Of a stretch of DNA of 64,000 bases, positions 40,821 through 49,289 are shown piece by piece. The first letter of the stretch is position 1, and the number at the start of each line of letters is the position of its first letter. The stretch is from NCBI RefSeq assembly GCF_900109355.1, contig NZ_FOBF01000002.1:434001-498000 (forward strand), given 5' to 3'. The position numbers and the translations under genes were made by a program. The notes beneath the pieces were generated by a model that saw only the letters and a list, made by a program, of their open reading frames with translations, was not told the DNA's origin and made no database searches. This stretch comes from Nonomuraea pusilla (GTDB taxonomy: Bacteria; Actinomycetota; Actinomycetes; Streptosporangiales; Streptosporangiaceae).

Positions 40821-42467
40821 GTGCCCGTCCCCGTGAGCGGTCTCCCGCGAGCCAGCCTCGCACGCGTCCTGGAGGAACTCGGCACCACGCTGCTCGACGT
40901 GGTCTGCGGCGATGTCGAGCAGGCCGGCGACATCGGGGGCGTCGTCATCTACGACCCGCTCGACGAGCCGGAGCTGCCGGGCAACGCGCTGGTGATGGGC
41001 GTCGGCCTGCACGACCCCGCCGACATCGCGCGGGTCGTGCGGCGGCTCGGGCAGCGCGACGCCGCCGGGCTGGTGGTCCGCGCGCCCGTCGTCCCCGACG
41101 AGCGGCTCGTCGCGGCGGCGCGCGAATCGGGGGTGGCGGTCCTCGCGTTCGCCCGCGGCGCGTCGTGGACGCACCTGGCGGGGATGCTCCGGGTGCTGAC
41201 CGCCGAGAGCGGCCTGGACCAGGCCGACGCCCACACGCTCGGCCGGATCCGCTCCGGTGACCTCTTCTCGGTCGCCAACGCCATCGCCGCGCTGCTCGAC
41301 GCGCCGGTCACCATCGAGGACCGCAACTCGCGCCTGCTGGCCTTCTCCAGCCGGCAGGAGGAGGCGGACCCGTCGCGGGTCCAGACGATCCTGGGCCGGC
41401 AGGTGCCGGAGCACTACACCGGCATCCTGGAGGAGCGCGGGGTGTTCCAGGCGATCTATCGCAGCGACAGGCCGGTCTTCGTGGCGCCGCTGCCGGAGAC
41501 GGGCGAACTGCCCCGCGCGGCGATCGCCGTGCGCGCCGGGGACGAGATCCTCGGCACGATCTGGGTGGTCGTCCCCGAGCCCCTGAGCGAGGAGCACGGC
41601 GAGGCGCTCTACGAGGCGTCCAAGCTCGTCGCGATGCACATGGTGTGGCAGCGTGCCGATTCGGACAGGGAACGGCGGCTGCGCGCGGAGCTGCTGAGCA
41701 CCGCACTGGAGAGCGGGCCGGGGTCGCTGGAGGCGGTCCGCCGCCTCGGGCTGAAGGACGAGCCCGCGGTCGTCCTCGCGCTCACCGTCGTCGGCCCGCC
41801 GGGCGAGCATCCCCTGCCCGCCCAGCTCGCCACCGAACGCAAGCGGCTCGCCGACGCCTTCGCCATGCACCTGTCGGCCGTGCACCCGCGCGCCGCGGCG
41901 GCGCTGATCGGCGACGTCGCCTACGGCATCCTCCCGCTTCCGCAGACCCGGCAGGACGGCGAGGAACGGGCGGCCTGGATCGCGGGCCAGTTCCTGGCCC
42001 GGGTCGGTTCCCGGCTGCGCCCGCTGGTCGGGGTGGGGCAGCTCGCCACCGACAGTTCGGCGCTCGCCCGGTCGCGCTCCGGGGCCGAACGAGCGCTGCG
42101 CGTCCTGCGGTCCGGAGCCGGCGGGCGGCAGGTAGCCCTCCTGGACGACGTCCACGTCGAGGCGCTGCTGCTCGAACTCGCCGACCTCGTTCCGCGCGGA
42201 GACATCCCCAGCGGCGCCGTCGCGCGCATCGCCGCCTACGACAAGGAGCAGCAGAGCAGCCTGGTCGAGACGCTGCGCGCCTGGCTCGACGCCTTCGGCG
42301 ACGTGGTGGTGGCCTCCGCCGCGATGTACGTGCACCCCAACACGTTCCGCTACCGGCTGCGTCGCGCGGCCGAGGTCGGCCGCATCGACCTCAAGGACCC
42401 GGACGCGCGCCTGTCCGCCATGCTGCAGCTGCGCCTGATGTCGATCAGGTCGTCCTCGGACGGCTGA
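40821..42467 (+). CDS. PucR-family transcriptional regulator
   Basis: 548 aa. An N-terminal purine-catabolism-like sensor domain (about 10-120, LEELGTTLLDVVCGDV), a GAF-like middle (about 150-290: ALLDAPVTIEDRNSRLLAFSS) and the C-terminal PucR/CdaR HTH (about 490-545; MYVHPNTFRYRLRRAAEVGRI, split). PucR proteins are usually activators sensing small metabolites. It lies between the GNAT-racemase operon and the convergent peptide-transport operon, and the shared palindrome occurs at all four nearby promoters. GTG 40821 or 40833. Its 3' end overlaps the peptidase gene by 23 bp. Confidence 0.87.
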   Translation: MPVPVSGLPRASLARVLEELGTTLLDVVCGDVEQAGDIGGVVIYDPLDEPELPGNALVMGVGLHDPADIARVVRRLGQRDAAGLVVRAPVVPDERLVAAARESGVAVLAFARGASWTHLAGMLRVLTAESGLDQADAHTLGRIRSGDLFSVANAIAALLDAPVTIEDRNSRLLAFSSRQEEADPSRVQTILGRQVPEHYTGILEERGVFQAIYRSDRPVFVAPLPETGELPRAAIAVRAGDEILGTIWVVVPEPLSEEHGEALYEASKLVAMHMVWQRADSDRERRLRAELLSTALESGPGSLEAVRRLGLKDEPAVVLALTVVGPPGEHPLPAQLATERKRLADAFAMHLSAVHPRAAAALIGDVAYGILPLPQTRQDGEERAAWIAGQFLARVGSRLRPLVGVGQLATDSSALARSRSGAERALRVLRSGAGGRQVALLDDVHVEALLLELADLVPRGDIPSGAVARIAAYDKEQQSSLVETLRAWLDAFGDVVVASAAMYVHPNTFRYRLRRAAEVGRIDLKDPDARLSAMLQLRLMSIRSSSDG

Positions 42468-44493
42468 GACCCACCGGCAGGCCGAGGGTCTTGACGAGGA
42501 ACGCCAGCCACTCGGTGTCCTGCGCGACCGCGACGTCGTGGGCGGTCGCCGCGCCGTGCCCGGCGTTGTCGAAGACGTGCAGCAGGATCGGCGCGTCCCC
42601 CTGCTGGGCGGCCTGCATCCGGGCGGCGAACTTGCGCGCGTGCCAGGGCCGGCACCGGGGGTCGGTCGCCCCGGCCTGGATGTAGACCGCGGGGAAGACG
42701 CCGGGGCTGACCAGCTGGTACGGCGACAGCCGCAGGAGCCGGCGGACCTCCGCCGGATCGTCGGGGTCCGCCCATGCCTTGCGGATGACGAAGTCGAGGT
42801 AGGGGTCGCGGGTGCCGCCGATGAGATCCAGCAGGGGCTCTCGCGGGAGTACGGCACGCCACAGGTCGGGCCGGGTGGTGACGGCGACTCCGCACATGAG
42901 GCCGCCGTCGGACCCACCGGTCAACGCGAGCCGGTCGGCGGTCGTGACGCCCTCGGCGATGAGGTGCTCGGCGACCGCGACGAGGTCGCCGTCGCGGACG
43001 TGGCGCTTCTCGCGGTGCGCGGCCAGGTACCAGTCCCGGCCGAACTCGCCGCCCCCGCGCAGGTAGGCCTGGACGAGGACGCCGCCGGCGGCGACGAAGG
43101 CGGCCAGGTCGGGCTGGTACTGGGGCAGGAGGGGCACGTTCGCCGCGCCGTACGCGGAGATCAGGGTCGGCGCCGGTCGCGTCGGGTCGCTCCCGGACGG
43201 GCGCACCACGTGGTACGGCACCGCGACCCCGTCGGGCGCGACGGCCTGCCCCGCTTCCAGCTCGGCGTCGAGCGTGACCGCCGGGGCCGACAGCGTTTCG
43301 ATCCCGGTGTCGCCGGGGCGGTGCCGGTAGACGCCCCACGAGCTGGTCAGCGTGGAGAAGGCGAAGACGAAGTCGTCCGCGGGAGTCCCGACGGCCAGGG
43401 CGGTCAGCGCGAAGAAGGGGGCGGCGAGCGCGCCGCGGCCGGGGAGAGGGACCTCCCCGGTGATGGCGCCGGAGCGGTCGATGATCCGGACCCTGGCGAA
43501 CGTCTGGTCGAACTCGCTCAGGTACAGGTGCTCGCCGACCGGGGTGAGGGACCGCAGCACCGTGTCGCCTTCGGGAACGAGCTCGGTCCACCCGGCCGGG
43601 TCGTCGGGGTCGGCCGCGTCGAGCGGGATGGCGACCACCCGCCCGCGAGGAGCTCCGACGTCGGTCACGGCGACGTAGTGGTCGCCGACGACGTGGCCCG
43701 CGATCGTTCCTCGGCACGCGGTGACGAAGGGCCGCCACGCCGCGCCGGGCTCCGACAGGTCGCGGACCGCGACCGGGATCGGGCTGCCCACCCGATGGCT
43801 GGCGACGGCCCACCGGCTGCCCGGCGACATCTGCACGAGCGTGTACTCCCGGGAACCCTCGCCGACGGGGACGGGTTCCACGGTGGTCCGGCCGTGCCGG
43901 TGGAGGAACACCTCCTGACGGAACTCCTGCGGTGAGCCGGTGAGGGCGAAGAAGTAGAAGCCGCTGCTGTCGGGCAGCCACGAGACGCCGCCGGCCCACG
44001 CGCTGTGCAGGACCTGCTCGGGCGCGCCGTCGAGCACCCGCCCCGAGGCGACCTCGACGAGCCGGATGGTGTTGTGCTCGCTGCCGTCGGTGCAGACGCC
44101 CAGGGCCAGGACGCGGCCGTCCGGCGCGGGCGCCAGCCAGGACAGGAACGCGGGGTTGCGCTCGCTGCCGAACCCGGCCAGGTCGATCACCGGTCGTCCG
44201 GGGCCGTACGGCTCGTCGGCGACGACGACCAGGGACCCGGCGGCGCGGAACCAGCGGCCCGCCGCGTATCTGGGCAGGGCCGGGCGGGACCCGCTGTCGT
44301 ACGCCTCGATCAGGGCCCGGACGGTTTCCCGGTCCTGTCCGTCGTGGATGACGGAGGCGGCGAGCTCGGCCTGCCGCCGCTGCCATCGCCGTACCTCGGG
44401 TGTCTCCTCCTCCAGCCACCGGTACGGGTCCGGCACGCGGACGCCCGCGACGTCCTCGAAGACCTCGACGGTGCGGGTGGGCGGGTAGGTCAT
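42445..44493 (-). CDS. S9-family prolyl oligopeptidase-like serine peptidase
   Basis: 682 aa. N-terminal prolyl-oligopeptidase beta-propeller (about 1-420; PDPYRWLEEE at the start is the family signature) and C-terminal alpha/beta hydrolase with nucleophile GGSDGGLM (the canonical form is GGSNGG), acid in GATDPRCR and His in NAGHGAA. It should cut short, often Pro-containing, peptides in the cytoplasm; no signal peptide. ATG 44493 overlaps the esterase stop by ATGA; it is the last gene of the six-gene operon. The Asn-to-Asp change in the nucleophile loop is unusual but not disabling. Confidence 0.87.
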   Translation of the reverse strand: MTYPPTRTVEVFEDVAGVRVPDPYRWLEEETPEVRRWQRRQAELAASVIHDGQDRETVRALIEAYDSGSRPALPRYAAGRWFRAAGSLVVVADEPYGPGRPVIDLAGFGSERNPAFLSWLAPAPDGRVLALGVCTDGSEHNTIRLVEVASGRVLDGAPEQVLHSAWAGGVSWLPDSSGFYFFALTGSPQEFRQEVFLHRHGRTTVEPVPVGEGSREYTLVQMSPGSRWAVASHRVGSPIPVAVRDLSEPGAAWRPFVTACRGTIAGHVVGDHYVAVTDVGAPRGRVVAIPLDAADPDDPAGWTELVPEGDTVLRSLTPVGEHLYLSEFDQTFARVRIIDRSGAITGEVPLPGRGALAAPFFALTALAVGTPADDFVFAFSTLTSSWGVYRHRPGDTGIETLSAPAVTLDAELEAGQAVAPDGVAVPYHVVRPSGSDPTRPAPTLISAYGAANVPLLPQYQPDLAAFVAAGGVLVQAYLRGGGEFGRDWYLAAHREKRHVRDGDLVAVAEHLIAEGVTTADRLALTGGSDGGLMCGVAVTTRPDLWRAVLPREPLLDLIGGTRDPYLDFVIRKAWADPDDPAEVRRLLRLSPYQLVSPGVFPAVYIQAGATDPRCRPWHARKFAARMQAAQQGDAPILLHVFDNAGHGAATAHDVAVAQDTEWLAFLVKTLGLPVGLSRPRTT

Positions 44494-45587
44494 GCTGACT
44501 CCTCGAACTCCGCGCGGAGGCGCTCGAACGCGCCGGGGACGCGGGTGGCGTGGCGGACGTGGATGAGCGCGTCGTAGGCCGCGGGGAAGTCGTCGACGGG
44601 GTCGATCCCGCCGCCGGCCAGCGTGCCCTCGACGCCGTCGAAGAAGCCGCCCGGCGCCCGCCGGAGGTCCACGACGGCCACGGGCCCGCCGACGCGGTCC
44701 AGCCGCGACTCGACGCAGTTCGGCGGCAGGGTCCGCTCTTCGAGCGAGACGTCGCAGTCGAACGGGCGCGGGGAGCGCTGCGTGAACCGGACCTCGGGGC
44801 CGGAGCCGTACGTCATCCCGATGACGACGAGGTCGGCTCCCAGCGAGGAGGCGAGCAGGCCGCCCATCATCGGCCGGCCCAGGAACGGCGTGCGCCGGAC
44901 GTGCGCGTTGTGGGCGCTCACGACGATGCGGTCCTCTCGCCCGAGGACCCACTTCACGGTGTCCGCCATGAACGCGTCCCGCGGGTACGGCCCGGCCGGC
45001 GGCGGATCCAGTTCCTCGACGAAGGCCTGGAGCGAGGCCGCGCACCGCCGTACGGTCTCGTCGTCGGCCAGGGACGCGCGCTCCACCAGCTCGCGGAGAC
45101 CGTCGAGCAGCCGGGTGCGGTCGGCGGCGGGCATGGCCGCGTAGCGGACCGCCGCCTCCGTCCTGCCTCCCAGGTCGCTCAGGCGCAGGAGCTCCTCGTC
45201 GCCCGGGATCCGGTCGAGGATGGCCCGTACGGCGGGTCCGGGCGACGTGGAGGAGCCGGGAAGGTCCATGCCGTAGAAGCTGACCTTCTCGCGGCGCATC
45301 CAGCGCAGCTGCCGCCGCATCGGCTCGCACTCGCCGAACCGGTAGGTGATGCCGTCGCGGGCGACCTGCTCGACCTGCCCGGGACCGCCGTGGATCCACG
45401 CGTTGACGGCGAGCCCCTCGGCGAAACCGGACTCCATCACGAAGGCCGAGAACCCGAGATCCTGGACGAGGACGCGGAGCAACTGGTCCTTGAGTTCGTA
45501 GAACTCGGTGATGTTGTGCGCGCCCTCGCCGACGGCCACCACCCGCGCGTCGCCGACCAGGTCGCGGACTAGTCGTGGAAGTACCAT
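44490..45587 (-). CDS. Erythromycin-esterase-like hydrolase
   Basis: 365 aa. The family motif GEGAHN (about 20-25) with the following Glu in TEFYELKDQL, MESGFAEG, and the second His in VVSAHNAHVRR are those of EreA/EreB-type enzymes, which open macrolide lactones by metal-free hydrolysis; relatives act on unknown esters or amides. Its place inside a peptide-uptake operon suggests a cyclic ester or depsipeptide as substrate rather than a macrolide. ATG 45587 overlaps the binding-protein stop by 19 bp. Intracellular (no signal). Confidence 0.8.
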   Translation of the reverse strand: MVLPRLVRDLVGDARVVAVGEGAHNITEFYELKDQLLRVLVQDLGFSAFVMESGFAEGLAVNAWIHGGPGQVEQVARDGITYRFGECEPMRRQLRWMRREKVSFYGMDLPGSSTSPGPAVRAILDRIPGDEELLRLSDLGGRTEAAVRYAAMPAADRTRLLDGLRELVERASLADDETVRRCAASLQAFVEELDPPPAGPYPRDAFMADTVKWVLGREDRIVVSAHNAHVRRTPFLGRPMMGGLLASSLGADLVVIGMTYGSGPEVRFTQRSPRPFDCDVSLEERTLPPNCVESRLDRVGGPVAVVDLRRAPGGFFDGVEGTLAGGGIDPVDDFPAAYDALIHVRHATRVPGAFERLRAEFEESA

Positions 45588-47419
45588 AGTTCCGGGGTGT
45601 ACAGGAAGCTGAGCAGGGCGTTGAACGACGACTGCGGACCTGACAGGGTGTCCTTCCACACCACCAGGGTGTGAGGGGTCGGGAGGAAGAGCACGGGCAG
45701 GTCCTCGGCGAGGCGGGTCACCTCGGTCGAGAGGGCCTTCGCGTCCGCCCCGAACGTCGAGGCGTCGATCGACTTGTCCACCTCGGCGTTGTGGTAGCTG
45801 CCCAGGTTGAAGCTGCCCTCCGTGTTGAACACCGTGTTGCTGCTCGGGTACCCGGCCGCGAGGTAGAGCGGCCCGAAGTCCTGCATCGCCCACTCGTTCG
45901 TGGTGGCGGGGGCGAAGGTGTTGCCGTAGTTGGCGTACATGTAGTTGAGCGCCTTGGTCACGATCTTCACGTCGATGCCGAGCTTCTTGGCCGCCGACGC
46001 GAACGCGACGTCGCGGGCGCCGACGTAGGCAGGGGTGTTGGCGGAGGCCAGGGTGAAGCTGATCGTCTGCCCCCGCGGGATGCCGGCCCCGCACTCGCCC
46101 GGCCCGGTGCCGGGGCGTTCGCAGGTGGTGGAGCCGTTCGGCACCACCTTCCAGCCGTTGTCCGTGAGCAGCTTCTCGGCGGCGGCGGGATCGTACGGGA
46201 AGGGTGCCTTGTCGCCGAACGCGGGCGGGTAGGGGGAGCCGTTGCCGGCGGTGCTGTAGTTCGGGGAGCCGGCGCCGTTGTAGATGCCCCTGCTGGCGAT
46301 GTACCCCTGCTGGTCGATCAGGCGCTGCAGGGCCTGCCGGACGTACGCCTGCGCGATGATCTTGTCGAAGTTGCCGGCGGTGTTCTTGAAGTTGATGGTC
46401 AGCGAGTCGAAGCGGGCGGGCGCGGGCGCGCCGTAGACGTTGTACCCCTTCGCCTTCAGCGCGCCGATCTGCGTGATGAAGCTGGAGTCGAGCGTGCCGA
46501 CGGTCAGGTTGCCGGCCTTGAACTGGTTGAGCACCGCGGCGGCGGAGGTGAAGGCCTTGAAGTCGATCTGGTCGAGTCGCGAGTCACCCGGACCCTTGTA
46601 GGACTCGTTGGGGACCAGGGAGAACGAGCCGGTCGTCGAGTCGAAGCTCTTGAGCCGGTACGGGCCGTTGACCACCTGCCAGAGTGGGTTGCTCGCGAAG
46701 GTGGACTGGGACTCGGATTCCTTCGTGAGGTACTTGTAGATCGCCTTCGCGTGCTTCGGCTGCGTGTAGTCCAGGTGCGGCCCTCCCGGGCGGGCGATGT
46801 TCCACTCCTTGGAGGGCATCACGTACAGCAGCGTCAGCATGGACAGCAGGTACGACGGGTTGTACGCGGTCTCCAGCCTGAGGGTGAGCGTGTCCGGCGC
46901 GGTGGCTTCGGCGCTGACCCCGTCGGGGAACTGGCCCGGGGTGTAGAAGCTCCAGTTGGCCGGGCTCTCCGCGAGCGCGGCCTTGAGCAGCGCGAAGGAG
47001 AAGACGACGTCATCGGCCGTGACGGGGGTGCCGTTGGACCACGTGTAGTCCCTCATCCTGATGGTCACGGTCTTGCGGTCGGGGCTGTAGGACGGCTGCT
47101 CGGCCAGGCTCAGCTCGGCGTCGATGATCTGGTCGCCCGCTCCGCTGGGCCGGTAGAGGGAGCGCCACATCAGCCCGCGGGCGATGACGGTCCCGTTGGC
47201 GGACGCCGGCGGGTAGGGGTAGATGTAGTTGGGGCTGAGTCCCGGGGTCAGCGCGACCGTGGCGGTCCCGCCGTCCTTGGGCGTGCCCGTCTGCTTCGGC
47301 GGGGTGGCGTAGCTGCCTGCGACGTCCTTCGTCGAGCCCCCGCCGCCGGTGCACGCCGTGGCGAGCACGGCGATCGCGGCGAGCGCCGCGGACAGCTGCC
47401 TACCGGAGACGTGTGTCAT
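45569..47419 (-). CDS. ABC transporter substrate-binding lipoprotein, oligopeptide type (SBP_bac_5)
   Basis: 616 aa. Lipobox LATAC with Cys23 after an N-terminal hydrophobic stretch, so it is a membrane-anchored lipoprotein. The SBP_bac_5 pattern follows: VALTPGLSPNYIYPYPP, KTVTIRMRDYTWSNGTPVTADDVVFSF, SFSLVPNESYKGPG and LGSYHNAEVDKSID. It captures peptides or similar solutes for the two permeases. ATG 47419 is the start; 47 bp separate it from the upstream permease. Confidence 0.9.
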   Translation of the reverse strand: MTHVSGRQLSAALAAIAVLATACTGGGGSTKDVAGSYATPPKQTGTPKDGGTATVALTPGLSPNYIYPYPPASANGTVIARGLMWRSLYRPSGAGDQIIDAELSLAEQPSYSPDRKTVTIRMRDYTWSNGTPVTADDVVFSFALLKAALAESPANWSFYTPGQFPDGVSAEATAPDTLTLRLETAYNPSYLLSMLTLLYVMPSKEWNIARPGGPHLDYTQPKHAKAIYKYLTKESESQSTFASNPLWQVVNGPYRLKSFDSTTGSFSLVPNESYKGPGDSRLDQIDFKAFTSAAAVLNQFKAGNLTVGTLDSSFITQIGALKAKGYNVYGAPAPARFDSLTINFKNTAGNFDKIIAQAYVRQALQRLIDQQGYIASRGIYNGAGSPNYSTAGNGSPYPPAFGDKAPFPYDPAAAEKLLTDNGWKVVPNGSTTCERPGTGPGECGAGIPRGQTISFTLASANTPAYVGARDVAFASAAKKLGIDVKIVTKALNYMYANYGNTFAPATTNEWAMQDFGPLYLAAGYPSSNTVFNTEGSFNLGSYHNAEVDKSIDASTFGADAKALSTEVTRLAEDLPVLFLPTPHTLVVWKDTLSGPQSSFNALLSFLYTPELWYFHD

Positions 47420-47466
47420 TGATGGCTCCCTGCATGTGATGTGAATCGAAGGTGCGCGGACGGCGC

Positions 47467-48342
47467 TCAGTCCGCCCGTCGTCCGACCGCGTCGCGGAGG
47501 GCGTCCGCGAGCAGGTTGAGCGCCAGCACCGTGAGGACGATGCAGCCGCCGACGGGGTAGATCAGCCACCAGTAGTCCGCGGAGATGTAGGTGACGCCGC
47601 TGGCGAGCTGGCTGCCCCAGTCCGCGGTCGGGTACGTCGTGCCGAAGCCCAGGAACCCCAGGGCGGCGACGACGAGGATCGCGTCGGCGACCTGGAAGGT
47701 GATGTTGACGATGATCACGCCGAGCGCGTTCGGGATCAGGTGGGTGAGGATGATCCGCCGGCGGGACGCGCCCATCACCCGTGCGGCCAGCACGAACTCC
47801 CGTACCCGCAGCGTCAGGACCTCGCCGCGGACCAGCCGGGCCGACAGCAGCCAGGAGAACCCGCCGATGACCAGGCTCAGCGACAGCGTGTTCGCGTGGA
47901 AGCGGGCCGACAGGATCAGGACGAAGAACAGGAAGGGGATCGACAGCATGACGTCGACCAGCCGCATCAGGAACCCGTCGACCACGCCCCCGGCCAGCCC
48001 GGCGACGGCGCCGTAGACCGTGCCGATCGTGGTGGCGAAGAGCGCGGCGAGGAGCCCGATCTGCAGGGACACCTGCCCGCCTGCCATCAGCCGCCCGAGC
48101 ACGTCGAACCCGTTCGTGTCCGTCCCCAGCGGGTGGCCGGGGCCGGGGGGCAGGGCCGCGTTCAGCAGGTCCACGTCGGTCTGGTTGGTGGGGTGGAGCA
48201 GCGGGCCGAGGAAGCAGAACCCGGCGATGAGCAGCAGGAGCAGCCCGCCGGCGAGGCCGAGCGGATGCCGCCGCAGCCGGCGCAGCGCCGAGACCGGGTT
48301 TCTCGCCGTCGTGATCTCGGCGTCCACAGCGTGTGAGGTCAT
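47467..48342 (-). CDS. ABC transporter permease, OppC/DppC type
   Basis: 291 aa with about six TM segments. N-terminal OppC_N region (RLRRHPLGLAGGLLLLLIAGF), then the binding-protein-dependent transport domain with the EAA-like loop EFVLAARVMGASRRRIILTH. HPLGTDTNGFDVLGRLM is typical of DppC. It pairs with the OppB-type permease upstream; ATG 48342 overlaps that stop (ATGA). Inner-membrane component importing peptides. Confidence 0.9.
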   Translation of the reverse strand: MTSHAVDAEITTARNPVSALRRLRRHPLGLAGGLLLLLIAGFCFLGPLLHPTNQTDVDLLNAALPPGPGHPLGTDTNGFDVLGRLMAGGQVSLQIGLLAALFATTIGTVYGAVAGLAGGVVDGFLMRLVDVMLSIPFLFFVLILSARFHANTLSLSLVIGGFSWLLSARLVRGEVLTLRVREFVLAARVMGASRRRIILTHLIPNALGVIIVNITFQVADAILVVAALGFLGFGTTYPTADWGSQLASGVTYISADYWWLIYPVGGCIVLTVLALNLLADALRDAVGRRAD

Positions 48343-49289
48343 TTGCTCAGCTCGATTCGGCGGTCGGCGGCCGCGACCGCGAGGTCGGCGACGAAGTTGC
48401 CGGCCACGGTCAGGACGCCGCCCATGAGGGTGTAGGCGAGGAGCACCGGGTAGTCCTCGCGGTGCAGGCTGTTGAGGAACAGCAGGCCCAGCCCGGGGTA
48501 GTTGAAGAGCGACTCGACGATCAGGTTGCCCGCCAGGAGCGTGGGGACGAGCGTGCCGACCAGCGTGATCAGCGGCAGGCAGGCGTTGCGCAGCAGGTGG
48601 CGGGTCAGGATCAGCCGTTCGGGGAGGCCCTTGGCCCGCGCGACCCTGATGTAGTCCTGGCCGAGCTGGTCCAGGGCGGAGGAGCGCTGGTACTGGGCGA
48701 AGACCGCGACGCTGGTGACCGCCAGCGTGATGACGGGGAGCGCCATCGCTCGCGGATCGGTGAAGACCACCCAGGGCGAGTGCGACTGGGAGGCCTCGGC
48801 AGGGAAGACGGGCAGGCTCTGGCTGAAGACGGCGATCAGCATCAGGCCGAGGAGGAACGACGGCGTCGCATACAGCACGTAGGACACCGCCGTGGCGACC
48901 CGGTCGACGACGCGGTTGCGTCTGACCGCCTGCAGGACGCCGAGCGGGACGGCGATCACCAGCGCCAGGACCAGCCCGGCCAGCGAGAGCATCGCGCTGC
49001 GGCCGGCGTTCTGCCACAGCAGGGTGCCCACGTCCTCGTTCAGCTTGTACGACCTGCCCAGGTCGCCCTGCGCGAGCCGGCCGAGGTAGCTGACGTACTG
49101 CGCGACGACCGGGCGGTCGAACCCGTGCTGGCGGTTGAAGTCCGCCACCGCCTCGGGCGAGGCGCGCTGGCCCAGGACGACCCGCCCGGGGCTGTCCGAA
49201 ACCAGGTGCAGGAGGAAGAAGACCACCGCGGAGATCCCGAGCAGGACGAGGAAGGAGATCACCAGGCGTCGGGCCACGTACCAAGTCAT
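48339..49289 (-). CDS. ABC transporter permease, OppB/DppB type
   Basis: 316 aa with about six TM segments: TM1 in VARRLVISFLVLLGISAVVFF, and the EAA loop DYIRVARAKGLPERLILTRH near 200-220. The periplasmic-side segment SDSPGRVVLGQRASPEAV is the usual OppB region. ATG 49289 overlaps the ATPase stop (ATGA); the longer in-frame extension upstream belongs to the ATPase gene. Forms the translocation path with the OppC-type permease. Confidence 0.9.
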   Translation of the reverse strand: MTWYVARRLVISFLVLLGISAVVFFLLHLVSDSPGRVVLGQRASPEAVADFNRQHGFDRPVVAQYVSYLGRLAQGDLGRSYKLNEDVGTLLWQNAGRSAMLSLAGLVLALVIAVPLGVLQAVRRNRVVDRVATAVSYVLYATPSFLLGLMLIAVFSQSLPVFPAEASQSHSPWVVFTDPRAMALPVITLAVTSVAVFAQYQRSSALDQLGQDYIRVARAKGLPERLILTRHLLRNACLPLITLVGTLVPTLLAGNLIVESLFNYPGLGLLFLNSLHREDYPVLLAYTLMGGVLTVAGNFVADLAVAAADRRIELSK

